A program made the position numbers and the translations under genes. Positions 5,267 to 5,912 of a stretch of DNA of 5,912 bases are shown here, one piece after another (positions within the stretch are counted from its first letter, which is position 1; each line of letters begins with the position of its first letter). The notes under the pieces were generated by a model. That model saw only the letters and a program-made list of their open reading frames with translations. It did not search any database and was not told the origin of the DNA. Origin of the DNA: an uncultured Chloroflexota bacterium (GTDB lineage Bacteria > Chloroflexota > Chloroflexia > Thermomicrobiales > UBA6265); assembly GCA_937901745.1 (NCBI GenBank), contig CALGSZ010000073.1, positions 1-5,912 of the forward strand, given 5' to 3'.

Positions 5267-5912
5267 GAGTTTTTCTCCAACGTCTCGATGAAGCGATCGA
5301 CTAATTCAGGAACTGATTCCGGCAGGGCGCTCATCAGACGCACCACTGTCTCCGCCTGCCGAGTCCGCTCCTCCTCGCTCATATATTCGAGTTGCGAGCG
5401 GCCGCGCACTCGCGCCAGCAGGCAGCCGAGCGTATGACGGACCGCGCGCGGCTCGATGTCCGCTGTCCACTCGGCATCGCCGATGGTCGTGCGATAGGTC
5501 GTCCAGTAGAGCTTGGTCGCCTCGGCGAAGGCGGACCGGTGGGCGGGCAAGTGATGAGCCTTGCTCAGCAGGTGCGTCATGGAGAAACCGAGATCGAAGC
5601 CCGGATCGCCGAAGTGGATCACCTCGTGGTCGAGGAGCACCAAGCGCCCACTGTGGATCAGGACATTCTTCGGGCTGTAGTCCCCGTGGACGATGGTGTC
5701 CTGTCGGGCCAAGGTCGCCGCGATCAGCTCGGTCAAGAACGATGCGGCATCCGGCACCTGCGTCGCGGTGTAGCCGTAGTACGGCTCGAGCCGGAGCGAT
5801 TCGAAGTAGCTGCGGTCGCGGAAGACGGGCTCGGTCTCGCGTCGCCGCTCATGGCCGCGACGATGGATGAGGCCGAGCAGGTGGGCGAATTGCTCGACGT
5901 GATCGCGCTCGA
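5257..5912 (-). CDS. APH/choline-kinase-family phosphotransferase, 5' end outside window
   Basis: A partial gene: the frame is open to the right edge and its start lies beyond 5912, so about 217 C-terminal residues are visible. It is a protein-kinase-like small-molecule kinase (APH family). The visible order is helix H-L-L-G-L-I-H (complement of about 5881-5863), the catalytic loop H-G-D-Y-S-P-K-N-V (Asp codon 5680-5682), then the metal-binding segment L-L-D-H-E (Asp codon 5629-5631) followed by F-G-D-P-G-F-D-L-G-F. The D-x-E form in place of D-F-G/D-x-D recalls methylthioribose-kinase-like members. An in-frame GTG at 5757 is internal and not the start, because conserved kinase sequence continues upstream of it. 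The gene ends in TGA (complement of 5257-5259), inside the start region of the enolase gene, so the two are probably co-transcribed and translationally coupled. The substrate cannot be assigned; choline, aminoglycoside, sugar and amino-alcohol kinases all share this fold. Confidence 0.85.
   Translation of the reverse strand, partial: ERDHVEQFAHLLGLIHRRGHERRRETEPVFRDRSYFESLRLEPYYGYTATQVPDAASFLTELIAATLARQDTIVHGDYSPKNVLIHSGRLVLLDHEVIHFGDPGFDLGFSMTHLLSKAHHLPAHRSAFAEATKLYWTTYRTTIGDAEWTADIEPRAVRHTLGCLLARVRGRSQLEYMSEEERTRQAETVVRLMSALPESVPELVDRFIETLEKNSCR
5271..5274 (-). promoter_or_regulatory. Ribosome binding site of the enolase gene within the kinase coding sequence
   Basis: GGAG about four to seven bases before the enolase ATG, located in the last codons of the upstream kinase. 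Terminating ribosomes could re-initiate here, consistent with coupled expression. Confidence 0.45.

Noticed and set aside
4734..5291. Plus-strand open frame of 185 codons opposite the enolase
   Set aside because: It is a Ser/Arg/Pro-rich shadow of a well-supported enolase coding region.

Overview
The window is GC-rich and densely coding. Its gene set is a fused heme A synthase/heme O synthase, a thioredoxin-like NHL-repeat protein, an enolase homologue and an APH-type kinase. This suggests an aerobic bacterium, and my best guess is Chloroflexota, class Thermomicrobia (Sphaerobacter-like). That placement is inference from protein style and the heme-synthase fusion; there is no rRNA or other marker in the window.

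Layout: bases 1-178 hold no convincing gene, only a strong inverted repeat downstream of the heme gene. Bases 179-2023 (minus) encode one polypeptide joining a COX15/CtaA-like domain to a complete CtaB heme O synthase domain. Bases 2024-2361 are the divergent intergenic/promoter region. Bases 2362-3864 (plus) encode a thioredoxin-fold plus NHL beta-propeller protein of the NHLRC2 type. Bases 3865-3982 are a short gap between convergent genes. Bases 3983-5266 (minus) encode a divergent enolase. It overlaps by 10 bases the 3' end of an APH/choline-kinase-family phosphotransferase (5257 to beyond the right edge), so the two form an apparent operon.

The most important observation is in the NHL-repeat gene. 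Its reading frame is interrupted by a single TGA at 2494-2496, exactly where the family has the first cysteine of the redox CxxC (family motif C-C-I-N-C; here C-TGA-I-N-C). The frame then stays open, with family-typical sequence, for another 452 codons. A bulged stem-loop with a GU-containing apical loop begins six bases after the TGA and has the geometry of a bacterial SECIS element. The simplest reading is an in-frame selenocysteine (Sec45, a UxxC active site), so that a normal gene caller would split or truncate the gene.

The second item of interest is the enolase homologue. It keeps the metal ligands and catalytic lysines but replaces the active-site His of the S-H-R-S-G-E motif with Ala and the Glu168-equivalent with Asp. 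Together with its translationally coupled kinase, this may indicate a small-molecule kinase plus dehydratase pair rather than housekeeping glycolysis. No substrate can be read from the sequence.
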